Below, one piece after another: positions 36,071 to 50,852 of a DNA stretch of 64,000 bases; position 1 is the first letter of the stretch; the number at the start of each line of letters is the position of its first letter. The translations under genes were made by a program, and so were the position numbers. The notes beneath the pieces were generated by a model that worked only from the letters and a program-made list of their open reading frames with translations, searched no databases and had not been told where the DNA came from. Origin of the DNA: Monarcha castaneiventris obscurior (taxonomy: Eukaryota > Chordata > Aves > Passeriformes > Monarchidae); contig JAMPIT010000174.1 in the NCBI GenBank assembly GCA_026261815.1, forward strand, positions 13,516,001-13,580,000, given 5' to 3'.

Positions 36071-39000
36071 CTTCGGGTGGGCTCCCCCCAACTCCCTGTG
36101 CTGCAGGTGAGTGCAGGAAAGTGGTCACTGGCTGTACCTGCCCTTGGGGCATAAACACCCATTCTCCAGCACGGCCGTGGGACTGCTGGAGCCCAGAGCA
36201 TTTCTGCAGATCCAGAATACTCTCCCCAACCTGCAGGACCATGTAGAACACATAGGTTATTTAAAGAAAACATGCTGCTCTTCAAGATGCACCAAGGCAT
36301 TGGAGGAAAGAAATCTAATCTAATCTGATGGGTTTTTCATGATGAGTTTCTTTCCTAAAATACAGTGTCACTGTGATTTTCCTCCCTGCTCTGATAGCTG
36401 TCGCAGTGTGTGGGTCTGGCCCCTTGGTCCTTTTCCACACTTCTTGCCTTCCTTTCCTCTGAGCCTGCCTTTCATCTTCTATTTCTTAATGTTTCTCCCT
36501 AAAATCCATTTGCTGTTGTAGAGCTTAACCTGGCTTTTGAAATGCCTGTGCAATGTATAACAAGAAATGCTAGATGTGGGATGTGAAGGATGCTGCTTCC
36601 CCACTTCCTTCCCACTCCCTCCAAAACAAACAAATAATGTAGATTTTTTGGCTGATGAGCTCTGTGAGCTGGTTTTGCTTATGGCTTTAGACCCAGTACA
36701 GTTGGTTCAAGCACAACCACCGGGGAGGTGGACTTCTGCACAGGCTGAGAAGTAAATGCAGAGGGGTGTGAGACCCCAGCTAACCCAGCTTGTCACCCAA
36801 GAAATCACAGCCCGAGAGCATGGCCAGCAGGAGGCAGAGGTGGGAGGGAAAGAGAAACTCTCTCAATGCTGAAAAACTGGAAGTGAGGCAAATTTTGGGA
36901 GGTGATCAAAACCTGTCCTGATCCTGCTTCCTCTCCTGTTCCTCCCAAGGTCAGTGTGGTTTGAACAAGAGCAGCACAGAGACCCGACTATGTCTTTTGT
37001 AATTTCAATCTTTTATTCTTTGTCCCAAAACACAGTCACACCATTTCATGCCTGAAATGATGTATCTTTCTTCTAAAGAAATTTTTGTGTTTGTTGTTTG
37101 GCAAACAAAACAAAAGCCAAGATGGAAAACTTGGATCAGCTCTAATAAGTTTATTAATATTCACCATGACTGTATGTCAGAAAGCTCTAGTTTCATAACA
37201 TCAAAAGTTAAAGTATTGATGTTTGGTAACAGTGTGGGTATTTTGGCTCTGCTCTTCTGTCTTTCCTGGTTGTATCATTAAATGCATCACAAGCCTGACA
37301 CCAACCAACCTCTAGAAATACCCAGCTACAGTGATGCTGCTGATTTTCTGTAAATGATCAGTTCAAAGGCTTTTAATGTATTTTGGACCTCAGTCATAAT
37401 GGATCTCTGATGATGGTGAGGGGTAATAAGATAATGGGTATGTATCTTCCAACACTGTGCTTCACTTCTCCTGCCAGCCTGCTCTGTGCAGGGGGAGCTG
37501 GGGGCAAGAACCCAAACCTGTTACATTGCAGATCAGGTTTGTAAGTGAAATAATAAGGAGCAGCTTAGCAGAATTACTGAACTGATGCAGGAGTTTGGCA
37601 TCCCATCATCTTTCCTCTTACCCTAGGGGAGTGTGGTGAACATGTGTGATCAATGTCTTTCAGAGGACATGGGCAATCTAATAGGGCAAGGAAACTTTTT
37701 CAGCAAGAAATTAGAAGCGAGTTACTCCACTTTAGTTTTTTTAACCTCTTTTTTTTTATCTTTGTCTATTGACTGGCTCAAAAACAAGGGTGGAGAAGTT
37801 TGGGAAGGAATGTCCCAGGTAACTGGGATGCAGGGATCTGAAGCAGAGCTTTCCTTACTGCAAGTTATAACACACCCTACCTATTATTATCAGGAGATTT
37901 GTGTGGCTGATACACTGCCAGGGTCAAATTAGGAGCTCTGGAAGTTTAGCTTTGGTTTCAAAGGGAGATATTGAGCTAATAATCCTTTGCAGTTCCGCAC
38001 AGGAATGCAGAGGGGAGTTGTCTGTCTGCTGAGGGACTGACAGATTTATTACCCTGCTATCTGCAGTGAGCTGGGCTTGGAAAGGGCAGCAGTGGAAGGC
38101 TGCTTCCTTGTCTGCAGAAGACGTTAAGCCCTGCCTTGCTGAGAGAAGTAAATCCCAGTGGTTTCCCTCTCCTGGCAGCTCATTTCCCTTTCCCTTTCCC
38201 CTCTTTTGTCCCCCTTCCCTCCAGATCAAGGCCTTTTACAGCAGCTCTGGAAGCTGCACCCCTGAATCGCTACAGCTCTGCTGATGGTTTCTCTTCAGTA
38301 CCTTCTGCTCTCTAAGAAAAAACGTAGTACAGAGCTTGGTGGTTTGTTTCCAACTTCTGGAGCACCTCCTAAACCTACTCTCCTCCCTGCTTCAGGGAGA
38401 CTCTTACAAACAAAATCTCCTGCCTTAAATTTGCAAAAACTTCTACAGAGAAGAGTCTGCAAGTTCAGTACCCCAAGTTTGCCAGGTACTTCTGAAGATG
38501 AGGGTGGCTGTTCTTTCTGGATATTACATCTGGATTGCACGTGTATTACAAGGAGATACTTTCTTATGGTTTTGGAGCATCTCCGTTTTTAACCCAGATT
38601 TTGCAGAGCAGCATATGCAAACAGCACTACACTACACAAGATTTGTGTAGTGGTTCCTTACCTGCTCTCCTCTCCAGCAGAGCCTCCTCCTCTCCAAAGC
38701 CTTCTGCTGCAGGCAGAGGACCCCTTTCTCCTCCCAGCTTTGACCTGTAGGTTGACACACGGATTAACCTTGCTCCATCTTCACTACTGTCCTCTTCCTT
38801 TGTCCTCTCTGCTCCCCAATTTCTTGCCACAGCTGGGACTCAGGAGGTTTGGAGCAGGTTTTGGTGGGGCAGGGAGCAGTCTCACCGCAGTAACCCCAGA
38901 GATGGAGCTGGTGCTGCAGCAGGGCTCTGCTTCACCCTGTGCAAACACTGAGGTTCACTGTGATCAGCAGTGGCTGGTGAGACACAGGCTCTGTGCTCTG

Positions 39001-42000
39001 CTGAGCTCCCTGCTCCCTAACCTTGTCTCTCCTACAGCTGCCCCAAGCATGACTGAAGGATAAGAAGCTGTCCTAAAAGAGTTGGGGTGAATGGCTTCCC
39101 CACAGAGCAATATTGCATACGGATAAATCCCACCTGCACAGGAGGACTGCTCCATCCTTTTAGTTCCACCTTCCTGCCTTAATCCAGGATATAACCTGGC
39201 AAGCAGCCTGCAGGCTCAGGTGACCTGTTGGCCTCAACCCGCTGCTGGCATAAATTCTGCAAGGCAGTCTGTCAATACTGAAGCACCCAATAAATGAATT
39301 TACATCAAATTGCTATGATCTCTCATGACGTATTTGAAATCAGACCATAGCTGACAGTTAAAGGTTTGACCACTTCACATTCCTGGGAAAGGAGTTGCTT
39401 TCCTTTACATCTTGCATATTGGAAGCCTCTCACTTATGGTACTGCCACATCCCTGCAGGATAAAATTGCTCATTTCTGCTGATGTGGCCATGCAAAGTCC
39501 TCTAGAGAATAAGAAATCACTGCCTGTCTTCAAAATGTTGATGTTATAAAAAGAAGGCACTCTGAAAGAAATCCATATGACAAAATGAATAGCCTGAAAA
39601 GGCAGAAGGAATCTTTATGCACATCTAATCTAACCTCCCAAAGAGCACAGCCGTTGACTATTATATAGCAATATTCCCACAAAGACCAACAAGAAAATTC
39701 AGCAGCTTTTCAGCTTGTCTTTGAAAGAGATGTCTGTTTTACTCCATCAGTTTTCAAAGGGCATTGCTTAGAGCTAAGGAGCATGGGGTTTTTATTCAGC
39801 TTCTTCAGAAAAAGAAAAGGAGATGTCGCCTTCTTCTTACTGCTGATGGCTGAATTTACTTCTTTCTCTAAATTCTGCTAGTTTGAGCCTCCTGTAGGCA
39901 TTTTTGCCTGTTTAACTTCTAGGAATTGCTCCTCAGTAATGAAAGATTCCTTGTTAGCAGCATCATAACCACCACATTCCTGATGGGCCTTTGAACTCAT
40001 GGGACGGCAACACCTTCCTTTTCTGGAAAGCAATTCTCCTGGACCAAGGATTTGCAAGTTATTTGTGCTTGGAAAGCAGAATGCATTCGACAGGAATGCA
40101 ACTGGTTGTTCCCAGCCAAAAATCACACCTGTGAGCCTTTGATTTAGGGAATCCTATTGTGATGAAAAAGGCTTTGTAAAATAGCAGTGCAGTCTCCCCC
40201 TGTGAAACAGAAGATTAAATCGTGATCACCCTGCTGTTGACTCAACTGTTAGCAGCTGAAATATTATTTGCTCAACACACTTAATTCAGTTATGATCTGC
40301 AGAAAGATGCTGTGGTTAGAGTGATTCTGAAGCACAATGGAGCCGCACAACTTCCCCATTAAAAGAGAATTATTCGTATTTACCAAAGGGAAAATTAAAA
40401 GCAGGTTTTCACAAGCAGTTCAAGCCAATCCAGCTCTGCCTGGCTGCCAAAAGGGACAGTCCTGCCTGCCTGTCCAATCCCACCCAACCCAATTTCTGGC
40501 TGTGCATTCCTGCTACCACCACTGTGCCAGGCTAGCAGCTGTGGAACCACATGGTGAGGCAGGTCAGCCTGCTAATCTGGCTGAAAAATGAGCCACCAAA
40601 CCGATCTAGCTTGCTGGTAGCTGCACCACAAATTGTGCTGACACAAGGGAGCAAGCAGAAACATGCAACCAGGGCAGGGAGTGGGCAGGACCATATCTTT
40701 GGGTGACAGTATGGTCTCAGATTGGCTTAAATTGATTGTCAACTATGGGTGTAGAGACTGAAGGGCCATGCCAATGCTGGTCCTGGTCCAGGACAGTGAG
40801 GTCCTGCTTCCCTCAGAGAGTTTTATAAGCAGAGACCAGAAAATCTCTTGACCAAAGTCGAGAGAAAGGCTGGTGCTGGCTGCAACCAGACAATGTGGGT
40901 TGAGTGTGATGGGACCCAAGCCCAGCAGCCTGGCCAGTGCCCACTTGTGGGAGCACATCACCAGCTCTGCCCTGCCAAGGCTTGTTGTGGTCAGGAGTTG
41001 GTCTAGGAGATCCCAGCCCTTTGTACTCATGTTGCTGTGAAGTTGTAAATGCACGTGACAGCCCACATGAGAGATGGTGGGGGTGTCTCCCATGGACAGG
41101 TAGGGATGTATTTGCTGGAAGGGACACAGGGAGTCCCCAAACCTTTTCTTCTCATTCCTGCACATGGGTAAAAAGATGAATTTCCTGGGGCAATAAAGGA
41201 AGGAGTAATCCTCTCCACATTGCTACTACCCCGTGTAACACGCATTTAATGACTCGTGCAATATTAACAACTCAGTTCCCTCTGCAGCTGTGTTCTCCCC
41301 CAATGCACACATTACATGGGCTGTTCCTGGCTCATGGGTTGTAATACACCCTCAGTGAGGGGATGTTTTCCCCAGATATCGTTTCTGTGGTCTGCATTTC
41401 TGCATGTTTCCCACTGTGCTGAGGCTGTGCTCAGCCTCCTGCTCTGCGGCTGACGTGCAGCTCAGCCCCTCCACATGCCACCTGCCCAGAGGGGGGCTGC
41501 AGGGGAGCTGGGGATAAATCACTGAGGAGGAACGTGCCCATTTAGGGGGGACGTGACAAACCCCTGCACTAAGGCACCCCAGGGCTGTGCATCTTGTTTT
41601 CATCTTGTGAAAGCAGAGCATTTTTAGATCGTATTTCTACCAACATTAGTGATGTTTAGATGAAAGGGTTTTTCACGGCTCTTTGCCTCTTTTTCCTGTC
41701 TAATGCCAGCAGAGGAGTGCAGCCCCTCTGGGGTTGCAGTGGGGTTGATCTGGGTGCTGGGGGTCCAGGGAGTCCAAGCCTCTGATGCTGTAGCTGCCCA
41801 TCCTCCTTGCACAGTACATGTGCCATCAGGTGGTTCCCAAACCATGATGATAATTTCCTCAGCAAATCCCAGCTAAAAATGCGGCAGATCTAATCCTGAG
41901 CCAGCAGGAGCTGTAGGGACAGGACTATAAGGCAAAGGAACAGGCAGAGTAGTTGAGGCTGACAAAACATCCTTCAAGGCTCCCACAGCACAAATTCAAG

Positions 42001-45000
42001 ATCAAATTTATGGTTAAACACCAACGAAAAAGGGCAGCCCATCCCCTCCCTCTTCCTTCCCCACACTGCTGTCCTGGTGCTGGCACGAAGATTGGTGCAT
42101 TTACAGAGTGACCAGGGGCAGGGAACTGTCAGAGAGCCCCAGTGCTGGCACTGCCTGAGCACAGAGCTTCACCCCAGCCTGATCTGCTCCTCTGAGGGTC
42201 CCTCCTGGCTTTCAGCGCTGGTCCCAAAGAACTGTTCTGCTAGACAAAACATTTGTTGGAATTGTTAAAGCTACTTTGCTGATAAAGATCTCACCACTCC
42301 CTCCCCAAAAGCTCTACCAAGCTTCAGCAGAAATAAGAGCACAGAGGCTGCTGTTCTGCTGCCAGCTGGCCCGTCCCGTGCTGTAGGGTTGAAGAGGAGT
42401 TTGGGGGTGATCAGTTCACGACTCAGGACGGCCTTTCCAGCCTGACACACCCAGGTGCCCCTGCCACATGCAGGGACATGATCTGGCAGGTCTCTCTCTG
42501 TGCCACTTCTGACTATACAAGATCACCAGCCTGTTCCTTCCAGCTTGTGGGCAATAATTAGGTTTTCTGTGGGGCTGACATCTCACTGCACTTCCCATGA
42601 GCAAGGCTGAGGGGTCTTTTTCAGGCTCTCTAGGCTGGGGTACCCCTGGTTCTGAGTGTATCCTCTGCACCCAGTCAGCAGCCAGGGCTCACAGTGGGAG
42701 CGTGCTCTGTGGGAAATGGGGACACTTACTAAAGGGGCTTAAGTTTGCTCAAACTCTCACAACAAGATCAAGCAGACTGGAGAAATTTTCATCCATCAGA
42801 TTACAAGAGACTTAAACCAATTCTCTTTTGGGACAAGAATACAATGACCCCCATCTGAGTGCCTAATAGCCAAGAAATACAGTTATTACACTAATTAATT
42901 TATTAGTAGCCAAGTACCAGTCATGAAAGAAAGGTACTTGCTTTTCTGAGACTTTTATCTGAATGATTTAACATTGCGTGACTAATTCGTGCTTTTGAGC
43001 AGACCAAGTTGTACATTAATCTGAGTTTAGTTTTTCCAAAGGGCAGTTCAATTCCAGGTTTTCATCACTAATAGACTTTTATGATTGCAGAAGTGAAGTT
43101 GAAAATAAACCAGAGACTGCAGAACATTCATTACCCTGAAAGTTTGGTGACTTGTGGAGGCCAAGCAGATTTATGTATTTCTCCTTGCAGAGGTCACATA
43201 TTTTTAGCTCCCAGACAGTTTTGTGAGATGCAGAATCTGAATCACTGGGCTCTGAGACAAAAGTAACCAGAGACTTTTAAAAGTTGGTTCTGGTGTCTAT
43301 GTCTCTTGCTCTGAGTTGGTTATTTTTTGTTTGTTTGTTTAGGTGGATTTTTTAATTATTCTACGAATAGAACATCACTGGATGCACAGGGATAGATGGA
43401 TGGCACAGGCTCTTTGGGAGTGAAGGCCAGTAGTAGAAGGCTGCCTCCTTGGCAGAAGGAAGGAAGCTCTGCCATGGTGAGGGGGCACACCTGAAACCAG
43501 GTATGGGAGTTGAGAAAGCCATTAAGGAATGTGTAAAAGACACCCGGTGTGTCCCCAGGGCCAACAAGAGAACCTGAGTGCTAGAGAACCTCAGTAGGGG
43601 AGGTTTGCATTGAAGAGGAGAGAGATGTGGTGCTCTGAGGAGCAGGAAGCAAAGTTTTTGCTTTGAGTTTTACAGCCAAGACTCCAGATGCTAATTCAGA
43701 ATGGAGGGCTGGTGGGCTTGTACATGTGGTACATCTGAATATCACACAGAAGGGTGCTGCAGAACACATATCTAAATAGGAAGATCTGCTTGGTGAGTTG
43801 TAGTGGTATCTACACACATGCAGGGCAAAGCCAGGAACCTGAAGAAGTTACATCCTGTGATGTACTGCCCACAGAGCACCTCACTGCAGTGCTCCTTGAC
43901 ACAAGTGACCTCTGCATTGCTGTGTCACTTGAGGCCTCTAGAGTGCCACTGAAGGCCAGAACATACTGGAGATTCAGGCTGGAGGCATTCTTCAAGTTGT
44001 CTGTGGCACCCACATTTACCCTTATGCAAGGCTCATTTAATCACACGACAGGCTTCTCCCTCTCTCCAGAGCCTGACAGGCAATGTGCACCCACACTCAC
44101 ACATAAATGTGGGATTAAGAGTGATTCAGATGAGACTTTGGGCTGCTCTAATTTTCCTTGGGAGCTGCAGAGGTCCCTTGCAAGTCCCAGGTAATGCTGT
44201 CAGAATCTGTCCCACCCAGCAGGCTGGAGCACGAGGGTGCTCAGCGGGATGCTCATCCCACATCCTGGCTGGCCCATCCTGGCAAGGGGCACATGAGGCT
44301 GGATGATGGCACCCAAGGCACTGAGCCCCCTGCCCCTTCATGCCTCCTCTCACAGGACATGGGCACATAGCATCCTCTGCCATCCCAGAGCAACTTTATT
44401 TCCTTCCACTGCTGCGGCCCGAGGGAGATCAGCTGAGTGCTACAAAGGGGAAAAATTAAGAAAAATAATCTCAGCTGTTCCCCTGCTGTGTGGGAGCACA
44501 GGAACAGCTGCGAGTGGCTTTAGCTCCAACCTTCTGGGAGAGAACTTATTGGGAAGTGATGAGCATTCCCCAGAATTTTAAAAGCAGTCCTGAGGCAGAG
44601 AGGGAAAGGGCAGTGCTGACAACTTCCAGCTTTGCTTTTATAATCTGATTATCTCCAGTATTTCTCTAGCCACGGCAGCACAAGCAGAGCACCTGTGCTG
44701 TGTCCATTGTCCACTCACCCCTGCCTTGAGATGGACACTTGTCTGTGGGTCAGGGGATCCTCTGAGACCCTAACTCCTGGCAATGGGAAAATGAGTTTCA
44801 CTTTTCTAACAAAACCCCACATTTTTGGAAAATGCTTCCTGCACAGTCACCTGTAATTCTCTGAAGCCTCCAAATTCTCTATCAAACTGAGAAGTGAAAC
44901 ATTTCTCCTGCCCCATTTCCTCCCTTTTAACCTCAACATGAAGGGCAGGACGGATAAGGGAAAATGCACGAGCAAACATTCGTTTGCTTCTTAAATAAAT

Positions 45001-45839
45001 TCCAGTTGAGAAACAAGAGACAGGACTGCAGCTTTTCCACCTGCCCCTTCCCCTGCCCCAGCAGCTCTGCTGGAAGGGACCCCTCTTACCCAAATACCCA
45101 AGCTCTGCTAATGCAGTAAATCCCCTTTTTATTGGTGTGTGGGTGGATGGAGGTGTTGTTCCTGCTTGGAAGCCGTGCTGTGCATCCCCAGTGCTTCCCG
45201 TATCAAGCAGAGGAGCACTGTGGTGTGACACACAACCTGTATCCATCTTTTTCCCATTTTTCATGTTCCTCCACTGCACTGGTGCAGTTAATGTGCAGGT
45301 GATACAGGAACTCTGATCCCTGCAAAAGCCCAGGGGCAGCAGTGAAGGCAAAGGGACTTTTAGGGAAGGGAGAGGAATGAGAGGTGTGAGTGGGTCTGGG
45401 GGTGTCCCAGAGTCCCAGCCCACTCCCAGGGAAGAGGGAGGCTCCAGGAAGGCTCCTCACTGTAGGTCTCTGCTGCAGGCTCAGAGAAGCACCTGCAGTA
45501 TATGCTGGGATGTCAGCAGGCTGAGAGTAGGCAGGGACGGCCCTGCTGTGGGACATTTTCCATTCCTGGGTGTTTGGCAGCTGGCATTAACCACAGAAAC
45601 CAGCAGCTTCTGCTTTCTCAATTCTTATTGCAAAGCCCTTTGCAGCATTGCACAACTCAGCCTCACATTTCAGCCATCTGGCAGTATTGCTGCATCAAGG
45701 ACAAATATATAAATGAGGATTTGATGAGGATTTCCTTTCTTTTCCTCTTCCTCTTCCCCCTTTGCTTTCAACTTTGCTTTTTTGCTTTGGGCAAACTTGC
45801 TTGCCTGTCTTCACTAGCTATGGGACATAATGGTATGGA

Positions 45840-45960
45840 ATCACAGAATCATTAATATTGGAAAAGACCTCCAAGGTCCTTGAGTCCAACCTTTGACTCA
45901 GCACCACCGTGCCCACTCAACCATATCACAAAGTGCCACATGTACTCCTTTTCCAGTTTC
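45840..45960 (-). mobile_element. CR1 LINE 3' end
   Basis: It begins atcacagaatcattaatatt, then ggaaaagacctccaaggtcc and ttgagtccaacctttgactc, and ends ccacatgtactcc. It is the antisense 3' terminus of CR1. Confidence 0.88.
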
Positions 45961-48900
45961 ACAGATCCAGCAGGATCTTCCCTCAGCACCAAAACACACA
46001 GCAAGAGTGAGGAGGTTGGAGAATATTTTTATTCAAGGAAATTATCTTCTAGACTGTGTTCCTTAAATATCCAGTCTCTCAAATACAGCCACACACTGGC
46101 AGGATCACCAGAAGTAGTGTGGGATGCAGCAGAAGTTGAAGGAAACTGTTCCTAGAAACTAAATGTCTCAAGGACAAGACTTTAAGCAAATGTCAATGAA
46201 AGTAAAGAAAGGAGTAAAGAAGCCTACATGACTTGTTCTTTGTGAAAACATTGTGCAAATACTGCTATTGTCATAAACATGATCTATTTTTATGTCCTCT
46301 ACACAGAAAAGTACACAGGTCTCTGCTGAGGGCAGATAGGGAGACCTGGCTCAGCCCTCTGCCTGTGTCCAGCTCCCATCTTAAATTTCCTCTTCCCACT
46401 ACCCAGAAACTCCTGTGTTGATATTTTGCAGCCAGTTTTTGGATTAATCTCTTCTGCTCTGCCTCTGATCTGCTCCTTTACACAGAGAAAGCTTTGACCA
46501 GGTTCCTCAGTGACAAATATCTGGCTCAAAGAGCTCATGGCCCTGTTTTGCTTGAGCTGTTTGTCACCTGTGATACTGTGGGTTTCCATCTCCTCTTTGG
46601 CACTGGATGGACTTGCTATCAATTTTTGTGAGCTCTGTCCTCCATTTCAGATTTGGGGAAAATTCATGATAGTGCTGTAAAAGTCATAGAAAATGAATAT
46701 AAAGGGATTTGTCTTCTGCACAAATATTAAGCAATACTTCCTGTTGTAGCCTCCTGTCTCCTTATCTTTCTAATGACAAGTAGCTTTAATATAATGTCTA
46801 CTCTCCTTACAGATTTAGCCACTCTATCATTATTAAAAATGTCTCTATTTCAGGTGATTGTCAGTAAATTCTGGTTTGGGTGAGTGGGAATCAGCCTGTA
46901 CTCAGGAGTTCATGTGTGTCTTTTTGCAAGTGCAGAACGAGTATTGCAGGAAAGGCAGAAATCAGGATAGCAAAGAACATAAAAATCAACAAGTTTAGCC
47001 AGGGAATGTGCTGTGTTGTAGCACTGAGTTGGTTATAGACAAGCTGTCTGAAAATCACAGGCTGGTTCTGGTGGGTATATCATTCCTGGGAAAATGAAAA
47101 GCAACAAAATTTGATTTTCCTCCAAACTGGTCCAAAAGCAAAAGCTTTCAACATTTTCCATAAATGTATTCCTTTCTGCAAGAAATCTATAAAATAAAAT
47201 CCCCAGTAAGGTTTTACTGTTTTTTTAAATCCTGTATTTATTATAAGACCAGGGATCCTCCCCCATCCCCTTCATTCAGCTTGTTTCTACAAACCCTTTC
47301 TCAGTTTAGAGATACACAATAATTGCAGGCCCAGCCTCCTCTCAGGGCCACCTTTGAGACCCAGAGGGTGGACGGCCACTTTCTGTTTTTGACAAACAGG
47401 ATGGAGACTGGAATATGATTCCAAGCTGAGACATTAGAGTTAAGTGTTTGAGAGGCCTTTTTCATCTTGAGGTGGAATTAAAATTTGTTGATGCATCCAG
47501 TGCCTTTTAATACAATCAAGAGGCTTAGAGGCAGACAAAGTGAGGCTTTTATTTCAACTGGAAAGTGGTTTCTGCCCAAAGAAATTGTGAGAAAATGTTT
47601 CTGTAAGAGGACAAAGAGGTTTTCCAGGCAGAAAGTACAAAAGCTGTTTATATGGGCTTCAGCATTTGATCACAAAGCCTAGGGCAGGACTGGAGAGAGC
47701 TTGTGACAAAGCATTCTTCCTTGAGGAAAACCAGCACGAGGGAGTGAACTTCAAGAAGAGATCAGGCAAGACCAGTTCGACTGGCTTTAAACCCCTCCAA
47801 CATGCCGCCCCTCTTTGTCAAAATGCCACCTTTCTTTGTGAAAAGCCATTCTACCATAAAGAGGAGCCTTTCCAAAGCCACTGTGCAGTGCTGGCTTTGC
47901 CACTAACCTTGTAACTCTAACAGCCACAAAATAAATGAGGTGAGAAGTGAATCCTCTCAAAATCAAAAAACTTTCTCAAACATAATTTTGAGGAATAGTA
48001 TTTATTTCATTACACATATTTGTACATTTGAAAAATATGAGAGAAAGCAAATGAGTCCAGGAAATTCCCCACTGACTTGCTACTGATTTTAAGCAGGAAG
48101 AGCTCAGATCCTGCAGCAATGGGCAGCACACATGCCACTTATAACACATCTGGAAGCTTCTTCTGGAGCTGAAAACCCCAAACCAAGAACAGCCTCTGGC
48201 TCCCACAGGCTTTGGGGCTGTGTGACTTGCACTGTTTATGGAGAAATGTGCTTGCCTTAGGCCTGCACCCTGAATTAAAGACAAGGTGAATCTTCTGCTC
48301 AGAGAGCTCTGACCTGGCTGAGGGATGGATGGCAGTGTGGCTCAGCAGCTGTTTGCTGACCTTGAGGTGAGGCTGGTGCCTTTGCTGATGGAATAGGATG
48401 GGATGTTCTTTTTTAGCTCATACCAAGTTTTATATGCCAAGAATGAAACATCTTTTGGGATCCTACTAAAGCCAGCTGTAGCCCTGAGCAAGAGAAGTTC
48501 TTACATACAGGTTTATCAAGGTGAATCACACAAACAGTGCCAATCTGGGTGGATTAGAGACACTCCATTCTCCACCACTTCGAAGGCAGAGATTACATCT
48601 ACACCCAGAATGGCTGATCTGTGCCTCACCAACCCTGGGCCCTGGAGCAGGGAGACTGGTTTGGCTTTTGTCACCTGTCCTGTGGTCCTTGTGGGCAATT
48701 TCAAGTTTGCATGAGTAATGCATAACCTATTCTAAATTAATGGGAGCTCAGAGTGGTGATGATCACGCTATAAAAATGGGATATGAAGTGACCTTCACAG
48801 TGGCACCTTCCTGCCCCTTCGAGGAAGGGGACACTTGGAGCTTGTGTCTGTGTCAGGTGCCAGGGCTTCGGCCAGAACAAGGCAGAAAGTCCTTTCTGCT

Positions 48901-50734
48901 CAGGGGCTGTAATTCTGACAGTTCTCAGATGAGGATATGGACACTTTGGGGGCAGCTACTAGTCTCCAGGCATTTGTGTGAAAGGGCAGTGAGGTTCTTT
49001 GCTGGGATTTAGGAGAGCCTGGGAGCGGAAGCTGGGAAGTGTGGGTGTGTGTGATGTCCCCCGTGGCTTGCTGGGGCTGAAGAAAACCATCTGTCAGATC
49101 AAGTGCTCCCTGCTGGCCTGGTGGGCACTGAAAAGATGCAGCAGACAGGACGTATGTGAACACCCATCCTCCATCCTTCCTGTGCATCCTGTTATCAATG
49201 GCTTTTTCAGGATCCCACAGCTTTCTCCAAGCTTTACTTTTATCCCTGGAGACTCGATGGGTTTTGTTCTTTGTCAGGGACCAAAGAGACACAGTCTATG
49301 TTAGAGAGGCACAAAGGCAGATTTTCTGCCAAGGGAAAATTCTGTGGCTTGCCTGTGAGCTGCAGAGGCACATCAGAAACGTGTGACAATCAAAGCTGAA
49401 AGTCCAAACAGAGCCATAGTCCTGCTATCACCCATCTCCTTCCCCCTGACATGGACTTTGGAGGTGAATTAGGAAGGTTTAGCAATCCTTTGTTTCAAGT
49501 TTCATGGATGGTCACTCATCTACCACTTACCACAGCCTTGGGCTTCCTTTTCAACTTCTTCCCCAGGAAGAGCCCTTCCAGCCTGGGTCTCTTTGTGGGG
49601 CAGCTCGTGGGGGCAAAGGGCTCTGCTCCCCAGTGCTCTCCCCTTGTGTCAAACCCCTGCCCAAATTTTCAGTGAGCTGTGGCTGTGCTGCAGGAGAGGG
49701 ATGGAGGTGATGTGTGCCTGCTGGACAGATTCCCAAGTAACTCTCACATGAGAAGGGTGCTGCTGAATTTAAACCAGCCGTGGTGGTGGGAAGCCAGAGG
49801 TGACTTTGCTAGAGGGGTTGGGGCACGACAGGAGAGGGGAGAGGTAAAGGGCCAAGACCTGGGGTGAGAGTTGTGCATCCCACTGCTAAAACCATGGCTG
49901 GCTCTCAGCCATATGACCAGCTCTTTGCAGGGTGATACACCTGCCCACTCTGCTGGGCCAAGGGGAAACAGATATATTGGCTTTAATTATTACAGCCCAA
50001 ATTACATGATGGAATGAGCTGATCATGTAGCTTGTCTCTATGTCATAGTTGGCATGTGGAGCAAATACATTCATTTCCAAGGATTATGGGCCAGAAATGT
50101 AGCTATTATAAATCCTCTTATCTACTCCACAAGGCCCGTAAGAAAACCTTTTCTTTTTATCTTGGAAGTGCTGAAATATGTATGAAATGTTACTTGCCCT
50201 GCACACCCATAAATATGGCTCTTGCCTATCACGGTGCTTTCATTCAAGACATTATTTCATCCCCCTGGCATGTCATAAACCACGCCACCCCTTCCTTATC
50301 AGCCCACTCCTGACAGGGAGGAGCACTCGTGTACTGCTTTTCCTGTTGTTTTCTGAGCCATTTGGGTTGGGCACATGACCCCAGGTTTGGGCTGCGTATG
50401 TGACCCTCTCTGCAAGGAGAGACACAAGGTTTAGTGCTTGCAACCTCCAGAGTCATTGATACACTGGAAAAGTTTACCTGGATCCAAGCCAGGCTAAACC
50501 TGTGCCTGATGGAGGGATGACCATCATCCTTTCTCTATGAAGGGTCCTTGGGAGATGGCATTAAGAGGATTTTCACAGCACTTACTGGCAGGGAGTCTGT
50601 TGCTCCTTGTAGCTTCTCTCCTAGCTTCCCTTTACTGCCTGAGACAACTGCTTTTCTGAGAGATACAGAAATTAATTATTCTTAAAAATAAAAAAAGCAG
50701 AAAAGTGACACTCTCCCCTTGGATCCACCCAGCA

Positions 50735-50852
50735 GCTCCTGACTGAGGAATCCTACATTGCCCCATCGAACCTGGCCTTGAACACTTCCAGGAATGGAGC
50801 ACCCACAGCTTCTTTGGGCATCCTGTTTCAGAGCCTCACCACAGTCAAGTTA
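50735..50852 (-). mobile_element. CR1 LINE 3' fragment
   Basis: Antisense CR1 motifs: atcgaacctggccttgaaca, cttccaggaatggagcaccc, acagcttctttgggcatcct and gtttcagagcctcacca. Confidence 0.8.

Noticed and set aside
36823..36842. CTCF-like string ccagcaggaggcagagg
   Set aside because: It misses a key position of the core and is a common type of purine-rich sequence.
44806..45423. A 205-codon open frame on the minus strand
   Set aside because: Low-complexity Pro/Ser/Leu-rich translation with no homology or splice context.
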